Below, in pieces: positions 33,428-41,218 of a DNA stretch of 43,204 nucleotides. Within the stretch, counting starts at the first letter, position 1, and each line of letters starts with the position of its first letter. A program made the translations under genes and the position numbers. This DNA is from DASPFV01 sp035620975 (GTDB lineage: Bacteria; Acidobacteriota; Vicinamibacteria; Vicinamibacterales; 2-12-FULL-66-21): assembly GCA_035620975.1 (NCBI GenBank), contig DASPFV010000010.1:1-43204 (forward strand), in the 5' to 3' direction. The notes under the pieces were generated by a model that was not told where the DNA came from, ran no database searches, and saw only the letters and a list, made by a program, of their open reading frames with translations.

Positions 33428-34576
33428 TCAGAGCGTCTGGCCCGCCGGCTGCAACCGCCCCAGGCGCCGCTTCTCGCGGGAGGCGCGATAGAGGAACCGG
33501 ACGTAGGGCGCGACCTGCTTCACCGCCGAAACGTTCATCTGGCACGGGCTCAGGCAGGTCGGGCATTTCTCGTCCCGGATGGATCGCCGGTGTGCCTGGC
33601 TGCTCTCGCGGAAATAGATCGCCGACGCGCTCTCCTGCCGGACGTTGCCGACCACGTCGCTGTTCTCGCAGAAGAACAGGTCGCCGTTGGGGTTCAGCAT
33701 GATCCCCTGGGACTGGAACGGGCACGGCGCCATCCGGTGGTAGCCGTTCGCGATCATGTCGGCGTAATGCAGGTAGATGTAGTTCTGGCCGTCGAACAGC
33801 GGATCCATGCGCACGCGCTCCATGAAGAACGCGCGCATCTTCTCCTCCTCCTTGCCGATCGGCCGCAGCTCGGCCGCCTTGTCGCTGTTGCCGAGCATCG
33901 GATCGGTGAAGCGGACCATGTTGAAGACGATATCGAGGCGCTCGCGGCGCGCCCAGGCGAGGATGTTCTCGGCATCCTCCAGGTTCATCGAAAAGATGGT
34001 CGTGGAGATGCCGAAATTGAAGGGGATCCGCGCCTGCAGCGCCTGCATCGCCCGGATGGTCTTCAGGGCCTTGTCGAAGCCGCTCTTCACCTTCCGCACC
34101 TGGTTGTGCATGTCGCCGACCCCGTCGATCGACACGCGGGTGCTGAAGATGACCCCCCGCTCGTGGCAGAGCTCGGCCACCTTCGTGACCATGGGGATGG
34201 CCCGGTGCGGCGTCAACCCGGTGGTGTTGATACCGAACTTCCGCAGCCGCGGCAGGCGGTCCAGCATGACCCGGACGACGTCGACCATGTCGTTCCGGGT
34301 CGTCGGCTCGCCCCCCGACAGGTTGGCGATCTCGACCTTCTGCCAGAGCGGGTCGGCGAATACACGGTCGATCTCGGCCAGCGTCATGTCCGACTTGCGA
34401 TCGCCGCGCTCCCAGTTGCTGCACATCTCGCATCGCGCGTCGCAGACGAACGTGCAATGGAAGATCAGGACCGTGGGGTGAATGGGGCGGTGCCTGGCGA
34501 CCACCGAGTTCAGCAGGTCGCGGGGAGCGCTCGCAGCGGCCTTGAGCAGGTACTTCGCTGCGTAGGTCTGGGCCAT
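33428..34576 (-). CDS. Radical SAM enzyme with SPASM-like C-terminal cysteines
   Basis: This 382-aa protein has the radical SAM cluster motif CDARCEMC (Cys45, Cys49, Cys52), a clear SGGEPTTRND glycine-rich loop, and a C-terminal region with CPF...CENSD and CPTCLSPC, resembling the auxiliary-cluster SPASM/twitch region. Such enzymes modify peptides, sugars or lipids. No small precursor peptide gene is visible nearby, so a peptide-maturation role is not supported. The ATG at 34576 lies 11 nt after the stop of the adjacent methyltransferase gene on the same strand; the long upstream extension is a shadow of that gene. Confidence 0.88.
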   Translation of the reverse strand: MAQTYAAKYLLKAAASAPRDLLNSVVARHRPIHPTVLIFHCTFVCDARCEMCSNWERGDRKSDMTLAEIDRVFADPLWQKVEIANLSGGEPTTRNDMVDVVRVMLDRLPRLRKFGINTTGLTPHRAIPMVTKVAELCHERGVIFSTRVSIDGVGDMHNQVRKVKSGFDKALKTIRAMQALQARIPFNFGISTTIFSMNLEDAENILAWARRERLDIVFNMVRFTDPMLGNSDKAAELRPIGKEEEKMRAFFMERVRMDPLFDGQNYIYLHYADMIANGYHRMAPCPFQSQGIMLNPNGDLFFCENSDVVGNVRQESASAIYFRESSQAHRRSIRDEKCPTCLSPCQMNVSAVKQVAPYVRFLYRASREKRRLGRLQPAGQTL

Positions 34577-34587
34577 ATCTCTCGATT

Positions 34588-35397
34588 CTACTGCGTCTTG
34601 GCGGATCCGTAAAGCTGCGCCGACGGCCGGCGCGCCACGAACGCCACTGTCTCGAACAGGTTCTTCCGCACCTTGAAGAGCAGCTCCTCCGTTCCTGTGT
34701 AGCGGGAGAGCGCGTCGAGCCCCGGGAGATTGGCGAGCAGGGCGGCACCCGCGAGCAGGTCGCGGAGGAGCCCCCGGGCGAGCCCGATGCTCCGGACCGT
34801 ACGTACGATCTCGAAGCCGCCGTCGACCAGGAGCTGACGGACCCTGCGTTCGGTGGTGACGAAGTTGTGCGTGTAGTCGATGTCCCAGAAGAACCCGCGC
34901 TCCTTCAGGTAGTCCGGCACGACGACGAAAAAGACGCCGCCGGGCTTGAGGACCCGCCGCGCCTCGGCCACGAGCGCCCGCGCGGCGTCGATCCCAGGCA
35001 TGTGCTCGAGGACCTGGTCGGCATACACGACATCGTGGGCTGCGTCCGGAGCCGGAATCGGCGGAACGAACGCTTCCACGACGTCCACACCGGCGCCGCG
35101 CAGCTGGCTCGCGAGCGCGGGGCTCGGCTCGATGGCCGAGTACGTCCAACCTCCGGCACGCGAGAGGCGCGCGATGCCGCCCTGCCCCGGGCCGATCTCG
35201 AGGAACATGCCGGGCGGGCGGGAGTACGCCGTCACGAGGTCCAGGCGCGCCCGCTCGATCCGGTTCCGGCGGGCCTCTCCCGTTCGCGTCAGCTGCTTCT
35301 CCGAGAAGGTACGGTAGAACTCCTCCCCGCCGCTGCTCATCGGTGCGTCATCTCGTTCATTCCCCACCACTTCGGGCCGTATCGCCGCCATCGCCAT
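34588..35397 (-). CDS. Class I SAM-dependent methyltransferase
   Basis: This protein of up to 269 aa has a SAM-binding motif FLEIGPGQGGIARLSRAG, then DVVYADQVLEHMPG, and ARRVLKPGGVFFVVVPDY as motifs II and III, fitting the Methyltransf_11 group. It shares a transcript with the radical SAM gene, so the two may modify one substrate. The start is uncertain: ATG codons at 35397, 35391 and 35340 are all in frame. The first sits against the -10 hexamer TATAGC, so a start at 35391 or 35340 (MSSGGEEFYRTF) is more likely. Confidence 0.85.
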   Translation of the reverse strand: MAMAAIRPEVVGNERDDAPMSSGGEEFYRTFSEKQLTRTGEARRNRIERARLDLVTAYSRPPGMFLEIGPGQGGIARLSRAGGWTYSAIEPSPALASQLRGAGVDVVEAFVPPIPAPDAAHDVVYADQVLEHMPGIDAARALVAEARRVLKPGGVFFVVVPDYLKERGFFWDIDYTHNFVTTERRVRQLLVDGGFEIVRTVRSIGLARGLLRDLLAGAALLANLPGLDALSRYTGTEELLFKVRKNLFETVAFVARRPSAQLYGSAKTQ

Positions 35398-35405
35398 GCT
35401 ATACT
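35397..35405. promoter_or_regulatory. Extended -10 (TGC-TATACT) with overlapping minus-strand -10
   Basis: TGCTATACT at 35397-35405 is identical to the element at 4334-4342. On the plus strand it lies 34 nt before the ATG at 35440. On the minus strand the same site reads TAGTAT (35407 to 35402) or TATAGC, serving the methyltransferase. Confidence 0.5.
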
Positions 35406-35439
35406 ATCGCCGCCGCGGCCCCGCGGTGCCTGCCCGCCG

Positions 35440-36096
35440 ATGAACCCCGGATCTGAGACCATCGCTTCGATCGGACCGGGGCCGGCGCTGCTCGTCCTGC
35501 TGCTCGCCGCGCTCAGCGCGATGTTCCTGGGGATCCTGTATCATGCCGCCCAGGGTCGCGACAGTTCGGGGGCGGACCTGCGTACGGCGTTCCCGCTCAT
35601 CGGTCTCGCGCTCACTGGCCTGTTCCTGACGGTGCAGCTGTCGATTCCCGTCTCCCTCGGCCTGCTGGCCGCGCTGACCGTCGTCCGCTTCCGCACCCGC
35701 GTCAAGGAACCCGAGGAAATCGCCTTCGTCGTCGCGCTGGTATCCGTGTCCGTCCTGTTGGCGACGCTGCGGCTGGCCCTCGCAGGCGTCATGCTCGGGA
35801 CAGCCGTGCTCGCGGTGCTGGCAACGCGAGCGCTGCGCGCGCGCCAACGGACCGTCGTCCATGGGCTGCTGGTCCTCTCCATGTCCGAGGAAGCGGCCAG
35901 CGGCACGCTCGGCGGCCTTGCAGCCACCGGCTGTCGTCTGCAGTCCATCACGACAGCGGGCGCAGAAACCGTGTTCTCCTTCCGTTTCGCGTCCCGCTCC
36001 GAATCGCACGTCCTGGCACTCGAACGCGATCTCGCCCGCCGGCTGCCACACGCCCGCTCGACGGTTCTCGTCGATACGCGCGAGGCCCTGCGGTGA
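35440..36096 (+). CDS. DUF4956 membrane protein
   Basis: This 218-aa protein has three or four hydrophobic segments in its first 130 residues, with the DUF4956 landmark LGLLAALTVVRFRTRVKEPEEIAF at about residues 70-93, then a cytoplasmic alpha/beta domain. DUF4956 proteins usually occur with CotH-like kinases and VTC-type polyphosphate domains. The CotH partner is next, overlapping by 4 nt, but no VTC gene is in the window. The molecular function is not established. Confidence 0.88.
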   Translation: MNPGSETIASIGPGPALLVLLLAALSAMFLGILYHAAQGRDSSGADLRTAFPLIGLALTGLFLTVQLSIPVSLGLLAALTVVRFRTRVKEPEEIAFVVALVSVSVLLATLRLALAGVMLGTAVLAVLATRALRARQRTVVHGLLVLSMSEEAASGTLGGLAATGCRLQSITTAGAETVFSFRFASRSESHVLALERDLARRLPHARSTVLVDTREALR

Positions 36097-37565
36097 GGGG
36101 GCGGCGCTGGCTCGGCTGGGTGATCTGGCCGGCCGTGCTCGTAGGATTGGGCACGGCGATCGACACGTACGGGATCTTCGACGAGGCCCGCTTCGCAGTC
36201 GCGCGCGATGACGACCTCATGCCCAGCACGCGGGCGGTTCCGCGGGCTCACCTGGTCACCGGACAGCCCATCCTCTCGGTGTTCGCGTCCGAAGCCGACC
36301 TGCGGCATCCGGAACGCGGGCTCCTGGTGCACCCGATGCAGCGAGGCCGGGAGTGGGAACGGTTTGCGTACGTCTCGTACTTCGACAAGGCCACCCTCCG
36401 CTTCGCAACCGGCGCCGGGCTGCGGATCCATGGCGGCAGGAGCCGCGTCGGGTCCGTCAACAAGAGCTTCGGTCTCTTCTTCCGCCGACGTTACGGCGCA
36501 GCTCCAGATGCCGGGCTGTTCTTCGGCCCGCCCGAAGGCGGGCTCGCCCGGGTCGTGGTCCACAACGACATCCGGCACGATCGCACGGGGCGTCCGTGGC
36601 ACTTCGTCAATCCCCTGGCGTACGAAATCGCCGCCAGGCTCGGCGCGATCGTTCCGCGCACCAGGCCGATGCGGTTCTTCCTGAACGGCCAACTGCAGGG
36701 GGTTTACGTGCTCACCGAGCACATCGGCCCGCGGTTCTTCGAGGTGCGGTTCGGCCACGGCGACTTCGGGATCGAGGACGATGCGAATCCGCGCCGGCTC
36801 TTTCGCTGGGCGCGCGCGTTGGAGGTGATGGACCGCGAGACGGTCTCGAAGACCGTGGACCTCGACAACCTGACGACGTGGGCGCTGTCGATGCTGTTCT
36901 GCGGGACGACCGACGTGTGGCAGGGGACGCTCGCGCGCGACCAGCGGACGCCCGGAAGCCGGTGGTACTGGATCAACTGGGACATGGACCACAGCTTCAT
37001 GGATCTGTATCAGCGCGCACCACGACAGTGGGAGATCGACACGTACCGGACGCTGCTCGGCGAGAACGACGTCCGATCGCTGATCCTGACGCGGCTGATC
37101 CAGGAGGATCCGACGTACCGCCGGCACTTCGCGTCGAGAGTGGCGGCGATGCTCAATCACCAGCTCACCCCGCCGTTCCTTCGATCGCGCCTCGAGCAGT
37201 ACCGCCTCGCAGCGGGCGTCCACGGAATCAAGGACACGGAGTTCCTGGATCTCGTCGAGCAGTTCTTCGAGCACCGTCCGTCGATCCTACGGGCGTTGAC
37301 ACGCCGCCATCTGTCGGTGGACGACGCCGTGTCGGTGACTGTCGAAGCAGACGCAGGCCGCACGATCGTCGTGGACGGCTACCCCACCAAGTCACCGTAC
37401 CGTGGCTTCTATTTTCCGGAGACATCAATCAGCCTCGAAGTGCCGGACGCGCAGCGCGCGACATTCGCAGGCTGGAGCCTGCACGGCCGCGCAGCCGGCG
37501 ACCACTGGCAGTTGTCGCTGCCCGTGCGATCGGCAATGACGGTGCGGGCGCACTTCAGGGAATGA
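36093..37565 (+). CDS. CotH-family (spore-coat-kinase-like) protein
   Basis: This 490-aa protein has an N-terminal membrane segment (about residues 5-22) and a CotH kinase-like domain: TGAGLRIHGGRSR for the RxRGxS-type loop, VNKSFGLFF with the nucleotide-contacting Lys, the segment NGQLQGVYVLTEHIG, and WINWDMDHSF with the metal-binding Asp-x-Asp. CotH proteins are atypical kinases that phosphorylate secreted proteins in Bacillus; related proteins in non-sporulating bacteria lack a known substrate. The C-terminal 80 residues form a beta-rich tail. It starts with GTG, overlapping the DUF4956 stop by 4 nt. Its end overlaps the convergent SGNH gene by 11 nt. Confidence 0.85.
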   Translation: MRGRRWLGWVIWPAVLVGLGTAIDTYGIFDEARFAVARDDDLMPSTRAVPRAHLVTGQPILSVFASEADLRHPERGLLVHPMQRGREWERFAYVSYFDKATLRFATGAGLRIHGGRSRVGSVNKSFGLFFRRRYGAAPDAGLFFGPPEGGLARVVVHNDIRHDRTGRPWHFVNPLAYEIAARLGAIVPRTRPMRFFLNGQLQGVYVLTEHIGPRFFEVRFGHGDFGIEDDANPRRLFRWARALEVMDRETVSKTVDLDNLTTWALSMLFCGTTDVWQGTLARDQRTPGSRWYWINWDMDHSFMDLYQRAPRQWEIDTYRTLLGENDVRSLILTRLIQEDPTYRRHFASRVAAMLNHQLTPPFLRSRLEQYRLAAGVHGIKDTEFLDLVEQFFEHRPSILRALTRRHLSVDDAVSVTVEADAGRTIVVDGYPTKSPYRGFYFPETSISLEVPDAQRATFAGWSLHGRAAGDHWQLSLPVRSAMTVRAHFRE

Positions 37566-38517
37566 TGGTGACGGTCGAGATGGCCGCGGCGGGTGCGTGG
37601 TCTTCGTATCGCTCGCGGATCACCTCGAAGAACACCTCGGCCATTCGCACGTAACCTTCGGCGGTCGGGTGGAGACCATCCCGCCCGAGCAGCGAGGGCG
37701 TCTGCAGAAACAGGTTGTACAGATCTGCAGGCGCACCGAGTCCGTGCCGCCGGGCAATCCGGAGGATCTCCTCGTTCAGCTCCCGGATTGCACGCTGCGT
37801 CCCGGGACGCCCGGCCTCTCTCGAGTCGCTGACAGGCAGCAGGGTTGCCAGCACGACCTCCACGCCCCTCCGACGCGCCGAGCGCACCATTTCGTCGAGA
37901 TCGTCGGCCAGTTCGTCTGTGGACACGTTGCGGATGTTGTTCACACCCTCCAGCAGCAGGAGCACGTCCGGTTGGTCCTCATCGAGAACCCGCGGAAGGC
38001 GACGGACGCCCTCGGCCAGCCGCTCTCCAGCGATACCGCGGTTGAGAACGGTGATCTCCTGGGCCGTATAACGCGCAGCCAGCATCTGCTGCAATTGTCC
38101 GGGATAGGCCTCCGGCGTCGCCAGGCGTGTGAGCAACTCCGGCGCAGGGCTCGTGACGCCCTCGGTGATGCTGTCCCCGAACGCGAGGAAGCGGGTCCAG
38201 GCGAGTGTCGGCGTCCGCGTGACCGACACGGGGAAGCTGCAGCCCGCTGTCTGCGCCGCGGTATCGGTGGCCGTGCACGACACGATGGTCTCGCCGATCG
38301 GGAACGTGCTGCCCGAGCCTGGAGCGCAGACGACCGACGCGGGGGGGCGGCCGCCCTGGGTGCTCGTGTCGAACGACACCGCGGCCCCATCGAACGCGGT
38401 CGTCGACGCCTCGACCCGGGCTGGACATGTGAGCGCGAGGACGGGCGTGGGCGCAGCTGGAGAACCGCCACATGCAGCAGCCAGCAGGAGGCCGCCGATC
38501 GCGCTGGTCCGAACCAC
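37555..38517 (-). CDS. Lipoprotein with HYR-like domain and SGNH/GDSL esterase domain
   Basis: This 320-aa secreted protein has lipobox LAAAC at Cys16 if it starts at the GTG at 38517. Residues about 30-110 look like a HYR/Ig-like module with SCTATDTAAQTAGC. A GDSL/SGNH hydrolase follows: block I FLAFGDSITEG with the catalytic Ser, block III VNNIRN with Asn, and block V DGLHPTAEGY with Asp and His. It may deacylate a surface polysaccharide. An ATG at 38673 is also in frame but adds about 50 basic residues before the signal. The 205-bp stretch from 38518 to the stop of the upstream gene is GC-rich with no promoter-like site. Confidence 0.85.
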   Translation of the reverse strand: MVRTSAIGGLLLAAACGGSPAAPTPVLALTCPARVEASTTAFDGAAVSFDTSTQGGRPPASVVCAPGSGSTFPIGETIVSCTATDTAAQTAGCSFPVSVTRTPTLAWTRFLAFGDSITEGVTSPAPELLTRLATPEAYPGQLQQMLAARYTAQEITVLNRGIAGERLAEGVRRLPRVLDEDQPDVLLLLEGVNNIRNVSTDELADDLDEMVRSARRRGVEVVLATLLPVSDSREAGRPGTQRAIRELNEEILRIARRHGLGAPADLYNLFLQTPSLLGRDGLHPTAEGYVRMAEVFFEVIRERYEDHAPAAAISTVTIIP

Positions 38518-38722
38518 AAGGCGGATCCGGCGCCAGGATGCAGAGCATCGACCTCTGACCGCGCCAGGGAAGCCTCTGAGCCGACCCGTCGGCTGAGGAG
38601 CGATCCGGGCCAGTCGAGATGCCGTCCGGGCACCGATTGGCAGGCGCGCAACCGCGGAAAGGGACGGGGGCATGCAGATCAGCGGTCCAGCCACGGCCAC
38701 CAGGACTCCAGCGTGCAGCCGA

Positions 38723-39619
38723 TCATCTCGGCCGGAAGAACGGCACGATTCCTGGCACGTTCTCCCCGTGGAAGTTGCTGCTGCAGAGCCACCACCGCCC
38801 CTGTTCGTAGACCGCCGTGAGCAGACAATCGCCTCTGACCCGTCCCGTCGACCCGACCACACAGCCCGCGGCGCCCTCGGGACACTTGCGAATGCGCGAT
38901 CGGAACTCGCATTCCACGACCATCCGCGCCGACATGCCGTCTGCCTCGATGGTGAGCCGATCGAACTCCAGCGACGACGAGCGGATCTCGTAGTGCTCGC
39001 GGTTGTATTCGATGTCCTCGCGTTCGGACTGCTTTCCTCGACACGAATCCGTGAAGTCGACGAGACACTCCTCCGCCGAAAGACGCGAGTTCGCGAACTT
39101 CTCCAGAAACGACAGCGAGAGCGTTCGGAGCTCCGCGGGGGAATCATGGACTCTGACGGGCGGGCTGGTCGCCGTCACTCGATGTTCCGGCCGGACGCCA
39201 TCGGCACCGGCGGCTCCATACGGCTCGCGTACCGTCAGCCGCAGTTGATAGTCGGCCGGAGTCTCGAGATCTTGCGGCGGCCGCCAGGTCACGGACGGTC
39301 CCTCCCCACTGAACGTGCCGGCGTCGGCCGCCCACTCGTAAATCAACGACGCGACCGGTGTCTCCGCGTCCTGAACGATTGCACGCACCGACACACCCTG
39401 ACCCACCTCGACGCGTGATGGCTCGACCTCCACCGACGAGACGACTGGGGCCTGATTGGCTGGAGGAGGCGGGGGCGTGGGCTGCTGCGGTGAACTGCCG
39501 CAAGCGAGCGACTGGCACAGCAGCACCGAAAGCCATGAGCCGTGACGGCGGCGGAGGTCCGGCGTCCTGGCGGCCGCCGACGAAAACGCCTTTCTGGACC
39601 GAATGGGGAGGAGCCGCAC
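38723..39619 (-). CDS. Lipoprotein with PKD/Ig-like domain and NTF2-like C-terminal domain
   Basis: This 298-aa protein, read from the GTG at 39619, has a long basic n-region, lipobox LAC (Cys40), a Pro-rich spacer (PQQPTPPPPPANQ), a PKD/Ig-like domain (PVVSSVEVEPSRVEVGQG to about residue 140) and a C-terminal alpha+beta domain resembling SnoaL/NTF2 (LSFLEKFANSRLS...CLLTAVYEQGRWWLC) with several cysteines. No catalytic residues can be assigned. The start is supported by a TTGACG-N18-TAAAAT promoter whose predicted transcript begins about 10 nt before this GTG. Confidence 0.75.
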   Translation of the reverse strand: MRLLPIRSRKAFSSAAARTPDLRRRHGSWLSVLLCQSLACGSSPQQPTPPPPPANQAPVVSSVEVEPSRVEVGQGVSVRAIVQDAETPVASLIYEWAADAGTFSGEGPSVTWRPPQDLETPADYQLRLTVREPYGAAGADGVRPEHRVTATSPPVRVHDSPAELRTLSLSFLEKFANSRLSAEECLVDFTDSCRGKQSEREDIEYNREHYEIRSSSLEFDRLTIEADGMSARMVVECEFRSRIRKCPEGAAGCVVGSTGRVRGDCLLTAVYEQGRWWLCSSNFHGENVPGIVPFFRPR

Positions 39620-39636
39620 GGATGGACGAACCCCCG

Positions 39637-39666
39637 ATTTTAGCGGATTCGCAGCTCTACCGTCAA
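39637..39666 (-). promoter_or_regulatory. Sigma70-type promoter TTGACG-N18-TAAAAT
   Basis: On the minus strand, TTGACG (39666 to 39661) and TAAAAT (39642 to 39637) are 18 bp apart, in the 55-bp gap after the glycosidase-like gene. The transcript would start near 39630, leaving a leader of about 10 nt to the GTG at 39619. Confidence 0.6.
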
Positions 39667-39674
39667 ACGCCTGG

Positions 39675-41048
39675 CTATGATTTCGCCTCTCCGAGAACGA
39701 GGTATGCCGGCGACCCCGCCACCGTGGTCCGTTCGCCCGCCTCGAGCGACCCACGATAGAGCACCGCCCCGGATTCGGGGTGCACGACGGACACGTCGGC
39801 AGCCACCCGGGCCTCGATGGTGAGTGGACCCTCCAGCGCGAGGGGGGTCATCACGAAACGGCGGTCTTGAAGCGCTATGTACCCCTTCACCGGACCCGAG
39901 CTGCCCGCAAGGAGCACAACCGGATCAGCACGGCCAACCCGGCGGCGCGACCAGGTCGGCACGTCAGGCGGCAGCGTACGCGTGACGACCCCCAACGCGC
40001 TCAGGATGCGATCGATATCCGGCACTGCCCAGATGTCGGCCGGTCGCCCGCGCTCGAGGTCGACCTGCCCACCGCCGCGGATTCCAGGCCCGGTGTGCAG
40101 TACGTACGCCCCTATGCCCGACACGTACGCCACCGCCGCGGACATCGCCAGGCGAACAGGATCCGCCTCGGCGCGCACCGACGAGAACGGGCCGATCGGT
40201 TCATTGCTGCTCCTGAGCGGCGGAAGGCCTTCACAGAACTGCAGCTCCCAGGCCGACTGCACCGCGGCCCAGCCGCCGTCCTCCCCGGACCGGTCGAAAT
40301 GCTCGGTGACGAGTTCGCCGATGCCTCCAGCGTACAATTGCTGCATCACGCTGCAGTTCGAGCCCCGGGGGGCAGAGAGCGCGACGGGCACCATGGTGCG
40401 CTCCTGCAGATGGCGGCCGAGCCGCCGCAGCTCGGCCAGTCCTTCCGGGCCTTCAAAGCCGTTGTGGTAGAACTCGTTCGCCACCTCGAAGTGCATGATC
40501 TTGTGCTCGCGCCCCTTCGACATCGCGAGCAAGCGGTCGACCAGCGCGAGCCGCGACTCGGGCGTCGGCGTGAACCCGGTGCCCCCGAAAATGGTCCACT
40601 CGACCCTGAGACCGTACCGGTCGAAGGCGAGATCCGTGAAGCCCGCAATGACTTCATCGTAGGTGCCGCACGAGGGCGGGGCGCTGGACGATCCGGTGCA
40701 GGCATCGCGCCAGCGCGGGTCGATAGGCCGGTCGCTCCAGCTGTCGTCGGAGTCGCTGTCAGGCCTGCCCACCTGGCCCAGCACCCTTACGTAGTCGACC
40801 CCCCGTTCGGAGAGGAATTGCAGGTGCCGATCGAGGCGGGCCCGATCGAACTTGTACCCCCACGGTCCCCAGAACAGCGTCGCCCCCAGTGCGAGGAAGG
40901 GGCCCCGGTCGTCAGCGAATGCCTCCCCCCTGCCCCGCACGATGCCGGACGGCCGCGACTCCGTCCAGGCGCTACATGCGACCACGGCTGGCACGACCAG
41001 GAGAACGATCCACCCGCGGACGGCCGCGAACCTCGCTGCACACCTCAT
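39675..41048 (-). CDS. Lipoprotein with glycoside-hydrolase-like TIM-barrel domain
   Basis: This 457-aa protein has a signal peptide with lipobox VVAC (Cys25). The body resembles clan GH-A cellulase-like proteins: the opening FLALGATLFWGPWGYKFD, the strand RGVDYVRVLGQVG, a catalytic-acid-like Asn-Glu in FEVANEFYHNGF, and a later VTEHFDRS that could hold the nucleophile. A beta-sandwich tail of about 90 residues ends the protein. It may trim the organism's own surface glycan or a plant or microbial polysaccharide; no GH family is assigned. The ATG at 41048 has a TTGACG-N18-TATAGT promoter about 70-95 bp upstream. Confidence 0.7.
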   Translation of the reverse strand: MRCAARFAAVRGWIVLLVVPAVVACSAWTESRPSGIVRGRGEAFADDRGPFLALGATLFWGPWGYKFDRARLDRHLQFLSERGVDYVRVLGQVGRPDSDSDDSWSDRPIDPRWRDACTGSSSAPPSCGTYDEVIAGFTDLAFDRYGLRVEWTIFGGTGFTPTPESRLALVDRLLAMSKGREHKIMHFEVANEFYHNGFEGPEGLAELRRLGRHLQERTMVPVALSAPRGSNCSVMQQLYAGGIGELVTEHFDRSGEDGGWAAVQSAWELQFCEGLPPLRSSNEPIGPFSSVRAEADPVRLAMSAAVAYVSGIGAYVLHTGPGIRGGGQVDLERGRPADIWAVPDIDRILSALGVVTRTLPPDVPTWSRRRVGRADPVVLLAGSSGPVKGYIALQDRRFVMTPLALEGPLTIEARVAADVSVVHPESGAVLYRGSLEAGERTTVAGSPAYLVLGEAKS

Positions 41049-41114
41049 CTGAACCCACTGATGTTTTCGCGACGCGCCGGTCAGGCATGATCCGACCGCA
41101 GCAGACAAACCCTC

Positions 41115-41144
41115 ACTATATCGACCGGTTTCGACGGGCGTCAA
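41115..41144 (-). promoter_or_regulatory. Sigma70-type promoter TTGACG-N18-TATAGT
   Basis: On the minus strand TTGACG (41144 to 41139) and TATAGT (41120 to 41115) are 18 bp apart. The predicted start is near 41108, about 60 nt before the glycosidase-like ATG. The rest of the 170-bp interval up to 41218 shows no clear plus-strand promoter. Confidence 0.6.
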
Positions 41145-41218
41145 TTCGTGCGGCTCGTCCACTGGATCTGGCGCTCGGTGTTCGGGCATGATAAGTGGTT
41201 CTCGTTCACGGGAGGTCC

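Noticed and set aside
33428..34576. RiPP (modified peptide) cluster around the radical SAM/SPASM-like enzyme
   Set aside because: No small Cys- or Asn-rich precursor frame and no RRE-domain protein or peptidase is visible within several kb.
41049..41218. tRNA or small RNA gene in this 170-bp divergent gap
   Set aside because: No cloverleaf arms or T-loop sequence can be formed; the promoter found explains the AT-rich part.
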